Part shown: positions 35,926-45,394 of the stretch, piece by piece
How positions within the stretch are numbered: position 1 is the first letter of the stretch
How the letters are laid out: each line of letters begins with the position of its first letter
DNA from: Haliea sp. E1-2-M8
Lineage (GTDB): Bacteria; Pseudomonadota; Gammaproteobacteria; Pseudomonadales; Halieaceae
Reading direction: 5' to 3'
DNA: 64,000 nt
Assembly (NCBI RefSeq): GCF_030649675.1
Contig: NZ_JAUTDR010000014.1
Location: 1 to 64,000, forward strand
The notes under the pieces: model-generated
Seen by the model: the letters and a program-made list of their open reading frames with translations, nothing else
What the model was told of the DNA's origin: nothing
Databases searched by the model: none
Translations under genes and position numbers: made by a program

Positions 35926-37668
35926 CTAGTAGGCCGCGACGTGGCCCCCGAGCCTGCGGGTATCGGTGGCGCCCAGCAGATAGCCACGCTCCAGCATGAT
36001 CGACTGGGTGCGACCCAGGGTGCGCGGTGCCACATCCACGTTGTGCCCCATGGCCTGCAGCAGCTGCAGGGTGTCCGGGCTGATGCCCTGTTCGACCACC
36101 AGCTTGTCCGGCTGCCACTGGTGGTGCACCCTGGCCTCAGCCGCCGCGGTGGCGATGTTCATGTCGAAGACGGTGGCATTGAGCACGGTCTGCAGCACCG
36201 CGGTGATGATCAGGCTGCCCCCCGGACTGCCGGTTGCCAGCCAGGGCTTGCCGTCCCGGAACACCATGGTGGGGCTCATGGATGACAGCGGCCGCTTGCC
36301 GCCCTCTATCCTGTTGGCATCGCTTTCCACCAGGCCGTAGGCATTGGGTTGGCCGGGATTGGCGGCAAAATCCGCCATTTCATTGTTCAACAACATTCCG
36401 GTCCCGGGCACCGCGATGTGGGAGCCGAAACTGAAATTGAGAGTGTAGGTATTGCTCACCACGTTGCCAAAGCGGTCGGCGACGGTGTAATGGGTGGTGT
36501 CGTGGCTCTCGTCCACCAGCACCCTGCCGGGCGCAATCTCAGTCGCGGGCGTGGCGCGGGCGGGATCGATCAGGTTTCTCTGGCGGGCGGCGTAGTCCTT
36601 GCCAATCAGCTTCGCCACCGGGACCGGCTCGAAATCGGAGTCCGCCAGATACTTGCTGCGATCGGCGTAGGCCAGTTTCATCGCCTCCGCCAGATGATGG
36701 ATATAGGCGGCGCTGTTGTGGCCCATCGCCGCCAGGTCAAACCCCTCGAGCATGTTCAGCATCTGGATAATGTGCACGCCGCCGGAGGAGGGCGGTGGCG
36801 TGGAGACAATCTCCGCGCCCTGAAAACTGCCCCGCACCGGTTCCCGCTCCAGGGCCTGGTAGCCCGCGAGGTCCGCCGCCGTGATCAGGCCGTTGCCAGC
36901 CTCCATTTCCGCCACCAGGCGTGCGGCGACCTCGCCCTGGTAAAACCCCTTGTGGCCCTGCTCGGCGATCTGGCGGAGTGTCCAGGCAAGTTCCGGCTGG
37001 CGCCAGGTGGCGCCCACCTCAGGGGCTTCACCCTCGGGTGTCAGGAACAGCTTGCGCGCTTCCGGATTCAGCGCCAGTCGCTCGGCCCGGGAGTTGATCT
37101 CCAGGTTGAGGGCAAAGGACACCTGCAGGCCGTCCTCGGCGAGGGCGATGGCGGGAGCCATCACCTGCTTTAGCGGCAGGGTGCCGTAGCGCGCCTGAGC
37201 CAGTACCAGGCCGGCCACTGTACCCGGGACACCGGCCGCCTGGTGGCTGAAGTAGGTGCGCTCGCGATCGACCTCGCCGGCCTCGTTGAGGAACAGGTCG
37301 CGACCGGCACTCGCGGGGGCGGTTTCCCGATAGTCGATCAGGGTCTGCCTGTTGCCCTCGGCCAGGTGCACCAGCATGAAGCCGCCGCCGGCCAGATTGC
37401 CCGCGCGCGGGTAGCTGACAGCGAGGGCAAACCCCGTGGCGACGGCCGCATCCACCGCGTTGCCACCCTGTTCGAGGATCCCGAGGCCGATTTCCGCCGC
37501 CAGTCGCTCCGGTCCTACCACCATGCCCTGACGCGCCACTACCGGCAGGAACCGGCTGCCGAAATCGATGATGGGGGCCTCGACGGCGGGGGCTGTCCGG
37601 GCGTTGGCACCGGGGGCAAATATCAGGCAGACGGCGAGTACGGCGCTGAGGAGACGCGGCAGTTTCAC
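35926..37668 (-). CDS. ggt: Gamma-glutamyltranspeptidase
   Basis: A 580-residue periplasmic enzyme that cleaves or transfers the gamma-glutamyl group of glutathione. Signal peptide at the N-terminus (LLSAVLAVCLIFAPGANA). Translated as one chain, it is expected to self-cleave before the catalytic Thr, which falls at residue 391 in DTTHYTVADRFGNVVS, the family's TTHYS-type site. The substrate-binding PLSSMSPTMVF and GSPGGS motifs are present. The start is GTG 37668. Convergent with the thioesterase gene and divergent from the next small gene. Confidence 0.96.
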   Translation of the reverse strand: MKLPRLLSAVLAVCLIFAPGANARTAPAVEAPIIDFGSRFLPVVARQGMVVGPERLAAEIGLGILEQGGNAVDAAVATGFALAVSYPRAGNLAGGGFMLVHLAEGNRQTLIDYRETAPASAGRDLFLNEAGEVDRERTYFSHQAAGVPGTVAGLVLAQARYGTLPLKQVMAPAIALAEDGLQVSFALNLEINSRAERLALNPEARKLFLTPEGEAPEVGATWRQPELAWTLRQIAEQGHKGFYQGEVAARLVAEMEAGNGLITAADLAGYQALEREPVRGSFQGAEIVSTPPPSSGGVHIIQMLNMLEGFDLAAMGHNSAAYIHHLAEAMKLAYADRSKYLADSDFEPVPVAKLIGKDYAARQRNLIDPARATPATEIAPGRVLVDESHDTTHYTVADRFGNVVSNTYTLNFSFGSHIAVPGTGMLLNNEMADFAANPGQPNAYGLVESDANRIEGGKRPLSSMSPTMVFRDGKPWLATGSPGGSLIITAVLQTVLNATVFDMNIATAAAEARVHHQWQPDKLVVEQGISPDTLQLLQAMGHNVDVAPRTLGRTQSIMLERGYLLGATDTRRLGGHVAAY

Positions 37669-37755
37669 GATGGCAGGATCCCTTTTGGCAAAAGGGCGAC
37701 TTTAACTGGTTTGGCCGGCAACGCATACTCTGTCTCTGGCGAGCCAGGGGGTAGC

Positions 37756-38061
37756 ATGCACAGACTGATAGAGACCATTGACCAGCGGCTGGTGGCCCTG
37801 TTGTCCCAGCTGGCCGCCGGACTGGATGCTCCTCCGGGACACCGGCTGCGGCTGGAGGGACTCATGGAAGCGGCGGTGCTGCTGGAAATTGCCAGCGCGG
37901 CGGAGTTGCGGGCACTGCTGGAGGGGCGCTACCGGGAAGCATTTGGCCGCTCACTGGAGGACGATCTGGGCGAGGACTGGCTGGCGTTTTTTCCCTTTCC
38001 GCAGATCCCTGCCATGGCCCGCAGGGCGCCTGTCTTTCCGAGTACCCGGGATGATCTATAA
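37756..38061 (+). CDS. Small conserved-looking cytoplasmic protein, unknown function
   Basis: A 101-residue protein I do not recognise. ATG 37756 follows a GGGGG sequence; a longer reading frame upstream runs into the divergent GGT gene. It is predicted mostly helical and acidic at the end (MHRLIETIDQRLVALLSQLA, then SLEDDLGEDWLAFFPFPQIP), with no signal or membrane segment. The pdxH start follows 27 nt later, so co-transcription is likely. Confidence 0.65.
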   Translation: MHRLIETIDQRLVALLSQLAAGLDAPPGHRLRLEGLMEAAVLLEIASAAELRALLEGRYREAFGRSLEDDLGEDWLAFFPFPQIPAMARRAPVFPSTRDDL

Positions 38062-38088
38062 TGCCGGCGTCAGCAAGGGGAACCGGTT

Positions 38089-38727
38089 GTGAAATACGAG
38101 GAATTCAGGCGCGAATACCTGGTCGGCGGGCTGGAGCGGGAGATGCTCGCGGACTGCCCGATCGAACAGTTTGAATGCTGGCTGCAGCAGGCCGTGAGCA
38201 GTGACATCGCCGATCCGACGGCCATGGTTCTGGCTACCGTCGATGAGACCGGCTGCCCCTGGCAGCGAATCGTCCTGCTCAAGGGTGTCTCCACCCGCGG
38301 CTTCGTGTTTTACACCAATTTCAGCAGCGCCAAGGCCCGGGCCATCGCCCACAACCCCATGGTGTCGCTGCTGTTCCCCTGGAACATGCTGGAGCGGCAG
38401 GTGATTGTGGCCGGTCGCGCCGAGCGCATGTCGACGGCGGAGTCCGCACGCTATTTTCTCAGCCGGCCGCGGGAGAGTCAGCTCGCGGCGTGGGCCTCCA
38501 AGCAGAGTCGGCCGATTTCTGCCCGCTCCCTGCTGGAGGCGCAGATGAACTCCCTGAAGGAGAAATTTGCCCGCGGCGACGTGCCGGTCCCGGATTTCTG
38601 GGGCGGCTACCGTGTGCTGCCCGAGCGCATGGAGTTCTGGCAGGGTGGCGCCCATCGGCTGCACGACCGCTTTCGCTACTATCGCGAAGACACTGGCGGC
38701 TGGCGTATTGAGCGCCTGCAGCCGTAA
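38089..38727 (+). CDS. pdxH: Pyridoxamine 5'-phosphate oxidase
   Basis: A 212-residue cytoplasmic FMN enzyme that oxidises pyridoxine or pyridoxamine 5'-phosphate to PLP. Family motifs include [37 protein letters not shown] and the C-terminal [16 protein letters not shown] followed by WRIERLQP, which carries FMN and substrate contacts. Length matches E. coli PdxH (218). Start is GTG 38089 with AAGGGGA upstream. Confidence 0.96.
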   Translation: MKYEEFRREYLVGGLEREMLADCPIEQFECWLQQAVSSDIADPTAMVLATVDETGCPWQRIVLLKGVSTRGFVFYTNFSSAKARAIAHNPMVSLLFPWNMLERQVIVAGRAERMSTAESARYFLSRPRESQLAAWASKQSRPISARSLLEAQMNSLKEKFARGDVPVPDFWGGYRVLPERMEFWQGGAHRLHDRFRYYREDTGGWRIERLQP

Positions 38728-38761
38728 ACCGGTAAATCAGACACAGGAGCAGGGCAACGAA

Positions 38762-39217
38762 ATGATTGAACAACAGCAATTGGTGGGAACCTGGCAGCTT
38801 GAGTCCTGGTCGATTGGTTTCTCCGACCGCGATGAGATCGGCAACCCCTTTGGCGAGGACCCGCGCGGCCTGCTGCTCTACAGCGAAGATGGCTGGATGA
38901 GCGCATCCATTTGCCGGCATGACCGGGCCCGATTACCGGAGGACGAAAGTCCCCGCAAGCTGCCGGACGCGGTCAAGGCTACCGCCTATAGCAGCTATTT
39001 CCACTACGCCGGCCGCTACCGCGTGATCGACGGTGATGTGGTGCACTATGTGACCCAGAGCCTGAATCCCAATTTCCCCGGCACCGAGCAGCTGCGGCAC
39101 GCCGAGCTGGATGGCCAGACCCTGGTGTTGAGCGGCAAGGATGAGGTGCGCGGTGTAATCCGGTACCACACCCTGGTCTGGCACCGGGCGCCGCAGACCA
39201 GCCACGCCGCGACTTGA
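38762..39217 (+). CDS. Lipocalin-like domain protein
   Basis: A 151-residue cytoplasmic protein with the lipocalin-like start QQLVGTWQLESW and alternating beta strands (GRYRVIDGDVVHYVTQSLNP, then LVLSGKD). Related proteins are often annotated as lipocalin-like and occur beside oxidoreductases or in secondary metabolism; ligand unknown. ATG 38762 is preceded by AGGAG. It follows pdxH by 34 nt and ends one base before the convergent cinA stop. Confidence 0.8.
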   Translation: MIEQQQLVGTWQLESWSIGFSDRDEIGNPFGEDPRGLLLYSEDGWMSASICRHDRARLPEDESPRKLPDAVKATAYSSYFHYAGRYRVIDGDVVHYVTQSLNPNFPGTEQLRHAELDGQTLVLSGKDEVRGVIRYHTLVWHRAPQTSHAAT

Positions 39218-40501
39218 TCAGCGGGCCCGGCGCTGGCTGACATAGCGCGGTTCACTGGCGATGCCCAGCAGGCGCCGGCGGATCATGTCCAGCCCGGTGG
39301 CGGCCACCATGGTCTGGAACAGGCTGCGCTCCACCGGCCACTGCAGGCAGCTGGTCTGCAATTGGTCAGCGCTGCCCCAGGCCAGCCACACCGTGCCCAC
39401 CGGCTTGTCGGCACTGCCGCCATCGGGCCCGGCGATCCCGGACACGGCAATGGCATAGTTCGCCCGGGAACGCTGCAGGGCGCCCAGAGCCATTTCCCTG
39501 ACCACTGCTTCGCTGACCGCGCCGTGCGCTGCCAGGGTTTCCGGGCGCACCCCCAGCACCGCGGTCTTGATCTCGTCGGCATAGGTGACAAAGCCGGCGT
39601 GAAAGCCCGCGGAGGATCCCGGAATACGGGTCAGCATGCTGGCGATGAGGCCGCCGGTGCAGGACTCGGCCGTGGTGAGGGTCTCGCCCTGGTCCTGCAG
39701 GAGTTCCAGCACCCGGGCGGCGAGCTGGGTGTCCCCCTCACCGATGATGTGATCGCCAAACAGCGCCCGCAACTGCTGTTCACACTGGGCCCGCAGCGGC
39801 AGGTTGGCCGCGTCGCTCACCGCCAGCTTGATCTCCATCTGCGGCGCGCCGGCGCGGAAACCCAGCTCCACCGCGGCGGGCCAGTCCGGCAGGGCATCGG
39901 CGATCATCTGCTGCGCCGTGGACTCCCCCAGGCCAAAGGTCTGCAGGCGCAGGATATGGCGCTGGGCGGGCCGCGCCAGGGCTCGCCCCAGGTCGTCGAT
40001 GATATTGTCCAGCATGCGCCGCAGCTCCCCGGGTACGCCCGGGGTACAGAGGACGCGGCAGTGGCCAATAGTGAGTTCGAAGCCCACTGCGCTGCCCACC
40101 GGATTGGGGATTACCCGGGCGCCCGCCGGCAGCCAGGCCTGTTTGCGGTTGGCGGCATTCAGCGGCAGGTTGCGGCGCGCGCACCAGTCCTGCAGATGGG
40201 CCAGGGCTGCGGGGTGTTCAGCCAGCTCCACGCCGGCCGCGGCCGCCAGCACCTCTGCGGTCAGATCGTCCACCGTGGGGCCGAGGCCGCCGTTGATGAT
40301 GACGGTATCCGCCTGCGCGACCATGGCCAGCAACTCCGCGCACAGCAGGTTGCTGTCGTCGCCCACAGTGACCTTGCGGTAGACCCCGAGGCCAATCTCC
40401 GCGAGGCGCAGCGCGATCATGGCGGAGTTGGAGTCGACGGTATCGCCGCTCATGATTTCATTGCCGGTCAGCAGCAGCTGCACCTGTGGTTCGCTTTGCA
40501 C
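39218..40501 (-). CDS. cinA: CinA family nicotinamide-nucleotide amidohydrolase
   Basis: A 427-residue two-domain protein. The N-terminal MoCF-like domain (about 1-170; LLLTGNEIMSGDTVDSNSAM, INGGLGPTVDDLT) resembles ADP-ribose pyrophosphatases of the COG1058 type. The C-terminal PncC domain (about 265-425; TLTTAESCTGGLIASMLTRI, YAIAVSGIAGPDGGS) deamidates NMN in NAD recycling. GTG 40501 is favoured, with CAGGAA upstream, because it leaves the conserved start intact. Confidence 0.92.
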   Translation of the reverse strand: MQSEPQVQLLLTGNEIMSGDTVDSNSAMIALRLAEIGLGVYRKVTVGDDSNLLCAELLAMVAQADTVIINGGLGPTVDDLTAEVLAAAAGVELAEHPAALAHLQDWCARRNLPLNAANRKQAWLPAGARVIPNPVGSAVGFELTIGHCRVLCTPGVPGELRRMLDNIIDDLGRALARPAQRHILRLQTFGLGESTAQQMIADALPDWPAAVELGFRAGAPQMEIKLAVSDAANLPLRAQCEQQLRALFGDHIIGEGDTQLAARVLELLQDQGETLTTAESCTGGLIASMLTRIPGSSAGFHAGFVTYADEIKTAVLGVRPETLAAHGAVSEAVVREMALGALQRSRANYAIAVSGIAGPDGGSADKPVGTVWLAWGSADQLQTSCLQWPVERSLFQTMVAATGLDMIRRRLLGIASEPRYVSQRRAR

Positions 40502-40623
40502 GCTTGTGTTCCTGCAGAGAAGGGAGGTCCAGTGTAGTGCCAATGCTTTTCCCGGGGCAAAGTGCTATTTTTGCCACCTCCATTGAGCAACAGGCGTCCC
40601 GTGCAGGTGAGAGCAACTAGCCG

Positions 40624-41199
40624 ATGACCCGTTACTGTCCGCAATGTGGCGCCATCCTGGCGCGCAACCGGGTCGGTGGCGAGCTGCGCAATCACTGGCG
40701 CTGCACGGCCTGTGGGCACATACACCGCGACCACCCCATGATCGTGCTGACCACGTTTGTTGCCTGCGGCAAGCGTCTGTTGTGGGTACAGCGGGCCTTG
40801 CCGCCGAAGGTGGGCGCCTGGGCGATCCCGGGCGGCTTCATGGAGCTGGGCGAAACCCTGGCGGAGGGCGCCGCCCGGGAGCTGCGGGAGGAGGCCGGAG
40901 TGGTGCTGCCGGCTACCGAGCTTGAGTTCTACATGATGGGCACGATCACCTTCATCAACCAGATCTACGTCGCCTTTCGCGCCCGGGTCCCCACCGAGGA
41001 GACCTGCGCCGGCCGCGAATCACTGGCCTGTCGCTACTTTTCCCGCGAGGAATGCCCCTGGGACGAGGTCGCCTACCCGGAGGTGAACGATGCCATCATC
41101 CAGGCCTATGACGATCTCGAATCCGGCACTTTTGCCATCTGGCACACGGAGATGACGAAGGCCCAGTACCAGCGCCACAAGGTCCGCCAGCAGTCCTGA
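40624..41199 (+). CDS. NUDIX hydrolase with N-terminal zinc ribbon
   Basis: A 191-residue protein. An N-terminal zinc ribbon has paired cysteines (YCPQCG and CTACG). The NUDIX box is complete: [20 protein letters not shown] followed by EAGV, giving the metal-binding REXXEE helix. Relatives hydrolyse nucleoside diphosphate derivatives such as NADH or ADP-ribose; the exact substrate is not readable. It is divergent from cinA, so both may serve NAD metabolism, which is inference. Confidence 0.9.
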   Translation: MTRYCPQCGAILARNRVGGELRNHWRCTACGHIHRDHPMIVLTTFVACGKRLLWVQRALPPKVGAWAIPGGFMELGETLAEGAARELREEAGVVLPATELEFYMMGTITFINQIYVAFRARVPTEETCAGRESLACRYFSREECPWDEVAYPEVNDAIIQAYDDLESGTFAIWHTEMTKAQYQRHKVRQQS

Positions 41200-41269
41200 G
41201 TCCGGGGCATGCCACGGGCAACTATGCTACCCTGCGAGGCTCCTCCCAACCCGCAAATGGACGGTATTC

Positions 41270-41902
41270 ATGGCGTTACTTCCCGAGGTGGAACTGGTCA
41301 CCGATGAGCAGAAGGTCAGCTACGGCTTCGGCCTGCAGTTCGGCGACCAGCTGCTGCGCAACCGATTCGAAGGGCTCGACCTGCAGGCGGTCATGGCGGG
41401 CATGCAGCACTGGTATGAACAGCAGCAGTCCCTGCTGGCCGACGGCGAGTTGAACCCCAGCTACGAGGCGATCAAGGCCAAGCAGCAGGCCGCGGCCGAC
41501 GCTGTCGCCGCCCGGCGCCAGCAGCTGGCAGAGCAGTTTCTGACCACCAATGCCGCCCGTTCCGAGGTGACCACCACCGCCAGCGGCCTGCAATATGAAG
41601 TGCTGGAAGCTGGCAGCGGCGCCAGCCCGGGCCCGCACAGTACTGTGGTGACCCACTATCACGGTACTTTCGTCGATGGCACCGTCTTTGACAGCTCGGT
41701 GCAGCGCGGCGAGCCCGCCCAGTTCGGTGTCCACCAGGTTATACCGGCCTGGACCGAGGCCCTGCAGCTGATGGGTACCGGCGCCAAGTGGCGCATAGCC
41801 TGCCCGCCGGCCCTGGCCTACGGCGAGCAGGGCGCCGGAGACAGCATTCCGCCCAATACGCCACTGGTATTCGACATCCACCTGATCGAAATCCGGGATT
41901 GA
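41270..41902 (+). CDS. fklB: FKBP-type peptidyl-prolyl isomerase
   Basis: A 210-residue FklB-like protein. Residues 1-100 form the helical dimerisation part (QKVSYGFGLQFGDQLLRNRF). The C-terminal FKBP domain has VTHYHGTFVDGTVFDSS, VIPAWTEALQLMGTGAKWRI and PPALAYGEQGAGDSIPPNTP, all typical. No signal peptide is seen, so it is cytoplasmic unless the start is misplaced. The next gene begins six bases after its stop. Confidence 0.93.
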   Translation: MALLPEVELVTDEQKVSYGFGLQFGDQLLRNRFEGLDLQAVMAGMQHWYEQQQSLLADGELNPSYEAIKAKQQAAADAVAARRQQLAEQFLTTNAARSEVTTTASGLQYEVLEAGSGASPGPHSTVVTHYHGTFVDGTVFDSSVQRGEPAQFGVHQVIPAWTEALQLMGTGAKWRIACPPALAYGEQGAGDSIPPNTPLVFDIHLIEIRD

Positions 41903-41907
41903 GGCGG

Positions 41908-43071
41908 GTGTCGGCCGCGACCATACAGTTGCCGAAGATCCTTCGCATCGGCGCCGGCGCCAGTCAGACCCTGGTGGCAACACTGCGGGAGCTGGCGTTG
42001 ACGCGGCCCCTGCTGGTCACCGACCCCTTTTTGGTGCAGCAAGGGTTCAGCGAGCGTCTGCTGGCACCGCTGCTGGCGGCCGGTATCCCCTGCGGGGTTT
42101 TCGGCGACTGCGTCCCCGACCCCACCACCGACAGTATCGCCGCCTGCCTGCAGGTGCTGCGGGCGGGTGACTACGACTGCCTGGTGGCGCTGGGCGGCGG
42201 CAGCTCCCTGGATACCGCCAAGGGTGTGGCGGTGCTGGCGCTGCACGGCGGCGAGATGCGCGACTACAAGGTGCCCGCCAGCGTGGCCAGCGGTCTCCCC
42301 GTCATCGCCATTCCGACCACCGCCGGCACCGGCGCCGAAGTAACCCGCGCCGCGGTCATCACCGATACCGCGAACCAGGAAAAAATGCTCTGTATGGGGC
42401 TGGGACTGGTTCCCCTCGCCGCGCTGGTGGATTTCGAGCTGACCCTGAGCATGCCACACCGGCTGACTGCGGATACCGGGCTGGACAGTCTCTGTCACGC
42501 CATCGAAGCCTATGTCAGCCGCAAGGCCAACCCGTTCACCGACAGCATTGCCCTCGCCGCCATGCAGGGCATCAGTGAGCATATTCGCAGCGCCTGTGCC
42601 GAGCCGGACAACCGCACCGCGCGGGAGGCGATGATGCTGGCCGCCACCCAGGGCGGGATCGCCTTCGCCAATGCCTCGGTCACCCTGATCCACGGCATGA
42701 GCCGGCCGGTCGGCGCCCTGTTCCATGTCCCCCACGGGCTCAGCAACGCCATGCTGCTGGCCGAAGTTACCGCGTGGTCGGTGGGCCACGCCCCGGAGCG
42801 CTATGCCCGCTGCGCCCGCGCCATGGGCCTGGCGGCTGAGGACGACAGCGAGGCGCTGGCGCTGGAGAAGCTGGTGGCCGGCTTGCGGCAGCTGACGGCT
42901 GACTTGCAGGTGCCCAACCCCAGGGCGTGGGGCATAGCCGAGCAAGACTGGTTCGGTGCCCTCGGCACGATGGCGGCCCAGGCGCTGGCATCCGGGTCCC
43001 CGGGCAACAATCCGCGGCTTGCGGAGGCGGCGGACATCGAGGCGCTGTACCGCCGGGTCTGGGCGGGCTGA
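41908..43071 (+). CDS. Iron-containing alcohol dehydrogenase
   Basis: A 387-residue group III (Fe-type) alcohol dehydrogenase, NAD(P)-dependent, reducing aldehydes or oxidising alcohols. The Rossmann part has LVALGGGSSLDTAKGVAVLA and IPTTAGTGAEVTRAAVI; metal ligands are expected in DTGLDSLCHAIEAYVS and LIHGMSRPVGALFHVPHG. Start GTG 41908 is chosen because AGGCGG precedes it and upstream reading overlaps fklB. Substrate unknown. Confidence 0.9.
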   Translation: MSAATIQLPKILRIGAGASQTLVATLRELALTRPLLVTDPFLVQQGFSERLLAPLLAAGIPCGVFGDCVPDPTTDSIAACLQVLRAGDYDCLVALGGGSSLDTAKGVAVLALHGGEMRDYKVPASVASGLPVIAIPTTAGTGAEVTRAAVITDTANQEKMLCMGLGLVPLAALVDFELTLSMPHRLTADTGLDSLCHAIEAYVSRKANPFTDSIALAAMQGISEHIRSACAEPDNRTAREAMMLAATQGGIAFANASVTLIHGMSRPVGALFHVPHGLSNAMLLAEVTAWSVGHAPERYARCARAMGLAAEDDSEALALEKLVAGLRQLTADLQVPNPRAWGIAEQDWFGALGTMAAQALASGSPGNNPRLAEAADIEALYRRVWAG

Positions 43072-43176
43072 CACCATTCACCGGGCCCCGGTCTATTAAC
43101 CTGCCAGCTACCCAAGCCAGCCCGCTTTGGCTACACTGCGCGACCCGTTCCAGCAATCACTCCGGGAGACTCCTGC

Positions 43177-43965
43177 ATGAAACGCGTTGTTTTCAACCAG
43201 AAAGGCGGGGTTGGCAAAACCAGCATTACCTGCAACCTGGCCGCCATCAGTGCTGCCCGCGGTCTGCGCACGCTGGTTGTCGATCTGGACGTGCAGGGCA
43301 ACAGCACCCACTACCTGGTCGGCGAGATCGACGCCGATGCCTTCCCGGCGGAGGCCCAGGGCGTGGCCGGGCTGTTCAAGCAGACGGTGGGCTCGCGCAA
43401 GATGCGCAAAAACCCGGACTCCTTTGTCTGGGAGACACCCTGGGAAAACCTGTTTCTGCTGCCCTCCAGCCCGGTATTGACCCAGCTGGAAAAGGAGCTG
43501 GAGTCGCGCTACAAGATCTACAAGCTGCGCGATGCGCTGGAGAAGCTGGACGATGAGTACGACCGGGTCTACATCGATACCCCGCCGAACTTCAATTTCT
43601 ACTCCAAATCGGCCCTGATTGCCGCCGATGCCGTCCTGGTGCCCTTCGACTGTGACAGCTTTGCCCGCCAGAGCCTGTACTCGCTGATGGAAAACATTGC
43701 CGAGCTGCAGGAAGACCACAACCCCGATCTCGAGGTCGAGGGGATTGTCATCAACCAGTTCAACACCCAGGCGCGGCTGCCGGGAGAGCTGGTGGCGGAG
43801 CTGGAGGAGGAGGGCTACCCGGTGTGTCGCACCTTCCTCAATACCTCGATAAAGATGAAGGAGTCACACCGGGAGCACCGGCCGCTGGTGGACATGGCGC
43901 CCAGCCACAAGCTCACTCTGCAGTTCCTCGACCTTTATGAGGAGCTTGAGAGCGGCCGCACCTAG
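43177..43965 (+). CDS. Orphan ParA-family ATPase
   Basis: A 262-residue ATPase with a deviant Walker A (QKGGVGKTS), the switch region VVDLDVQGNST and YIDTPPNFNFYS. ParA/MinD-like proteins form dynamic ATP-bound dimers on nucleoid or membrane to position cargo. No parB, parS or cargo gene is next to it, and it differs in context from chromosomal Soj. ATG 43177 follows GGGAGA. The 14-bp repeat array 2 begins on the base after its stop codon. Confidence 0.88.
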   Translation: MKRVVFNQKGGVGKTSITCNLAAISAARGLRTLVVDLDVQGNSTHYLVGEIDADAFPAEAQGVAGLFKQTVGSRKMRKNPDSFVWETPWENLFLLPSSPVLTQLEKELESRYKIYKLRDALEKLDDEYDRVYIDTPPNFNFYSKSALIAADAVLVPFDCDSFARQSLYSLMENIAELQEDHNPDLEVEGIVINQFNTQARLPGELVAELEEEGYPVCRTFLNTSIKMKESHREHRPLVDMAPSHKLTLQFLDLYEELESGRT

Positions 43966-44049
43966 CTGGGGGCGCGTAGCTGGGGGCGCCTAGCTCGGGG
44001 CGCGTAGCTGGGGGCGCCTGGCTCGGGGCGCGTAGCTCGGGGCGCCCAG
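43966..44049 (+). repeat. 14-bp GC-rich tandem repeat array (array 2)
   Basis: Six consecutive 14-bp units of the form CT(C/G)GGGGCGC(C/G)(T/C)(A/G)G: for example CTGGGGGCGCGTAG at 43966-43979, CTGGGGGCGCCTAG at 43980-43993 and CTCGGGGCGCCCAG at 44036-44049. The array starts directly after the ParA stop codon, and the last bases of that gene (GCACCTAG) resemble a unit end. It lies between convergent genes. Confidence 0.95.
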
Positions 44050-44058
44050 CCGGCCGGC

Positions 44059-45186
44059 TCAGCTCTCAGGCAACAGGCTGCCGGCCTTCTGTACCGCGTC
44101 CACATACTCGTCCAGCAGCCGGTAAATCACCTGGCGGCAGGACTCCACGCTGTTGATCTGGCCGATGACCTGGCCGCAGGGGTTGAAAGCAACCTTCTGG
44201 CAATCACCCTTGTCGGCGTAAACCGCGGTGCGGCGGATGCCGTCCGAGGTCACCAGCCCCTGCAGGGGCATCCCCAGCGGCTCGGGCGTGTCGTCGCGGT
44301 CCCAGGCCTCGGTCCACTCGCTCTTGAGCATGCGGCAGGGCTTGCCGGTCCAGGAGCGGGAGCGCACCGTGTCCTCGCTGGTGGCCTTGAGCAGGGAATC
44401 TCTCTGGGCCGACTGGATATGGGCTTCCTCCACCGTGAGCCAGAGGGAGCCGGTCCAGACGCCGGCGGCGCCCATGGCCATGGCGGCGGCGATCTGGCGG
44501 CCGTTGCCGATACCGCCCGCGGCCAGCATGGGCAGGTCGCCGATGGCGTCGACAATCTGCGGCCAGAGCACGATCGAGCCGACGTCGCCGGTGTGGCCGC
44601 CGCCCTCGCCGCCCTGGGCGATTACAAAGTCCAGCCCCGCCTCCTTGTGCGCCACGGCCTGCTTGACCTTGCCGCAGAGGGCGCCGATCAGGCGGCCGGA
44701 ATCCTTCACCTGCCTGATCTTTTCCGCCGGCGGCGTTCCCAGGGCGTTGGCGATCAGCTTGCACTTGGGCCGGGTCAGGGCCTCCTCCAGCAGGGGCGTG
44801 GCGGTGGCGTCGGTCCAGCCCATCAGGCCCATGGTCTTGCTGCCGTCAGGCCACTCCGGCACGCCGGCGTTGGCCAGCAGTTGCTGGGCGAATTCGATGT
44901 GCTCCTGCGGCACCATGGCCCAGAGCTGCTTTTCCATCTCTTCCGCGGACACGGCTTCCATGCCCTCATACTTCTGCGGGATGACGATATCGACGCCGTA
45001 GGGCTTGTCGCCGATGTGCTCGTCGATCCAGTCCAGTTCTTCCTTCAGCTGTTCCGGGCTGAAGCCGACAGCTCCGAGCACGCCAATGCCGCCGGCCTTG
45101 CTGACGGCGACGACCACATCGCGGCAATGGGTGAAGGCAAAAATGGGGTAGTCAATGCCCAGGCGAGCGCTCAGTGAGTTGGCCAC
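44059..45186 (-). CDS. Nitronate monooxygenase family protein
   Basis: A 375-residue cytoplasmic FMN enzyme of the nitronate monooxygenase/2-nitropropane dioxygenase family. Typical segments are YPIFAFTHCRDVVVAVSKAG, FVIAQGGEGGGHTGDVGS (flavin phosphate region) and LAAGGIGNGRQIAAAMAMGA. GTG 45186 is chosen because GGAGGAAA lies just upstream. Members oxidise alkyl nitronates; some are enoyl reductase-like, so the natural substrate is uncertain. Confidence 0.88.
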   Translation of the reverse strand: MANSLSARLGIDYPIFAFTHCRDVVVAVSKAGGIGVLGAVGFSPEQLKEELDWIDEHIGDKPYGVDIVIPQKYEGMEAVSAEEMEKQLWAMVPQEHIEFAQQLLANAGVPEWPDGSKTMGLMGWTDATATPLLEEALTRPKCKLIANALGTPPAEKIRQVKDSGRLIGALCGKVKQAVAHKEAGLDFVIAQGGEGGGHTGDVGSIVLWPQIVDAIGDLPMLAAGGIGNGRQIAAAMAMGAAGVWTGSLWLTVEEAHIQSAQRDSLLKATSEDTVRSRSWTGKPCRMLKSEWTEAWDRDDTPEPLGMPLQGLVTSDGIRRTAVYADKGDCQKVAFNPCGQVIGQINSVESCRQVIYRLLDEYVDAVQKAGSLLPES

Positions 45187-45305
45187 GGGTTTCCTCCGGA
45201 TACGGGTGCGGGTTGACAGTATTGTAGCTTGGGCTCCGGCAGGCAATGGTGGCAAAGGGCCAGCAAAACTGGCGCATCTGCTCAGCGTGCAGGCCGCGCC
45301 CGCGC

Positions 45306-45328
45306 ATAACCTTATAAACCCAAGTTAT
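45306..45328. promoter_or_regulatory. AT-rich dyad upstream of cysH
   Basis: ATAAC (45306-45310) and GTTAT (45324-45328) are inverted around a short AT-rich spacer, about 67 bp before the cysH start. Sulphate-assimilation genes are commonly activated by CysB at AT-rich sites of this sort, so this is a candidate CysB site by position. The rest of the 208-bp gap shows no gene. Confidence 0.35.
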
Positions 45329-45394
45329 TTGTCACTGCCGTCCTGATTCTTTAGAGTTCCCGATCTTTGACCATAACGGCAGCCCCGACCGCTC

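Noticed and set aside
43177-43965. Plasmid or chromosome partition locus
   Set aside because: No parB, no parS-like sites and no origin features lie next to the ParA-like gene.
43966-44049. CRISPR array
   Set aside because: The 14-bp units are directly adjacent with no spacers, and no cas genes are present.
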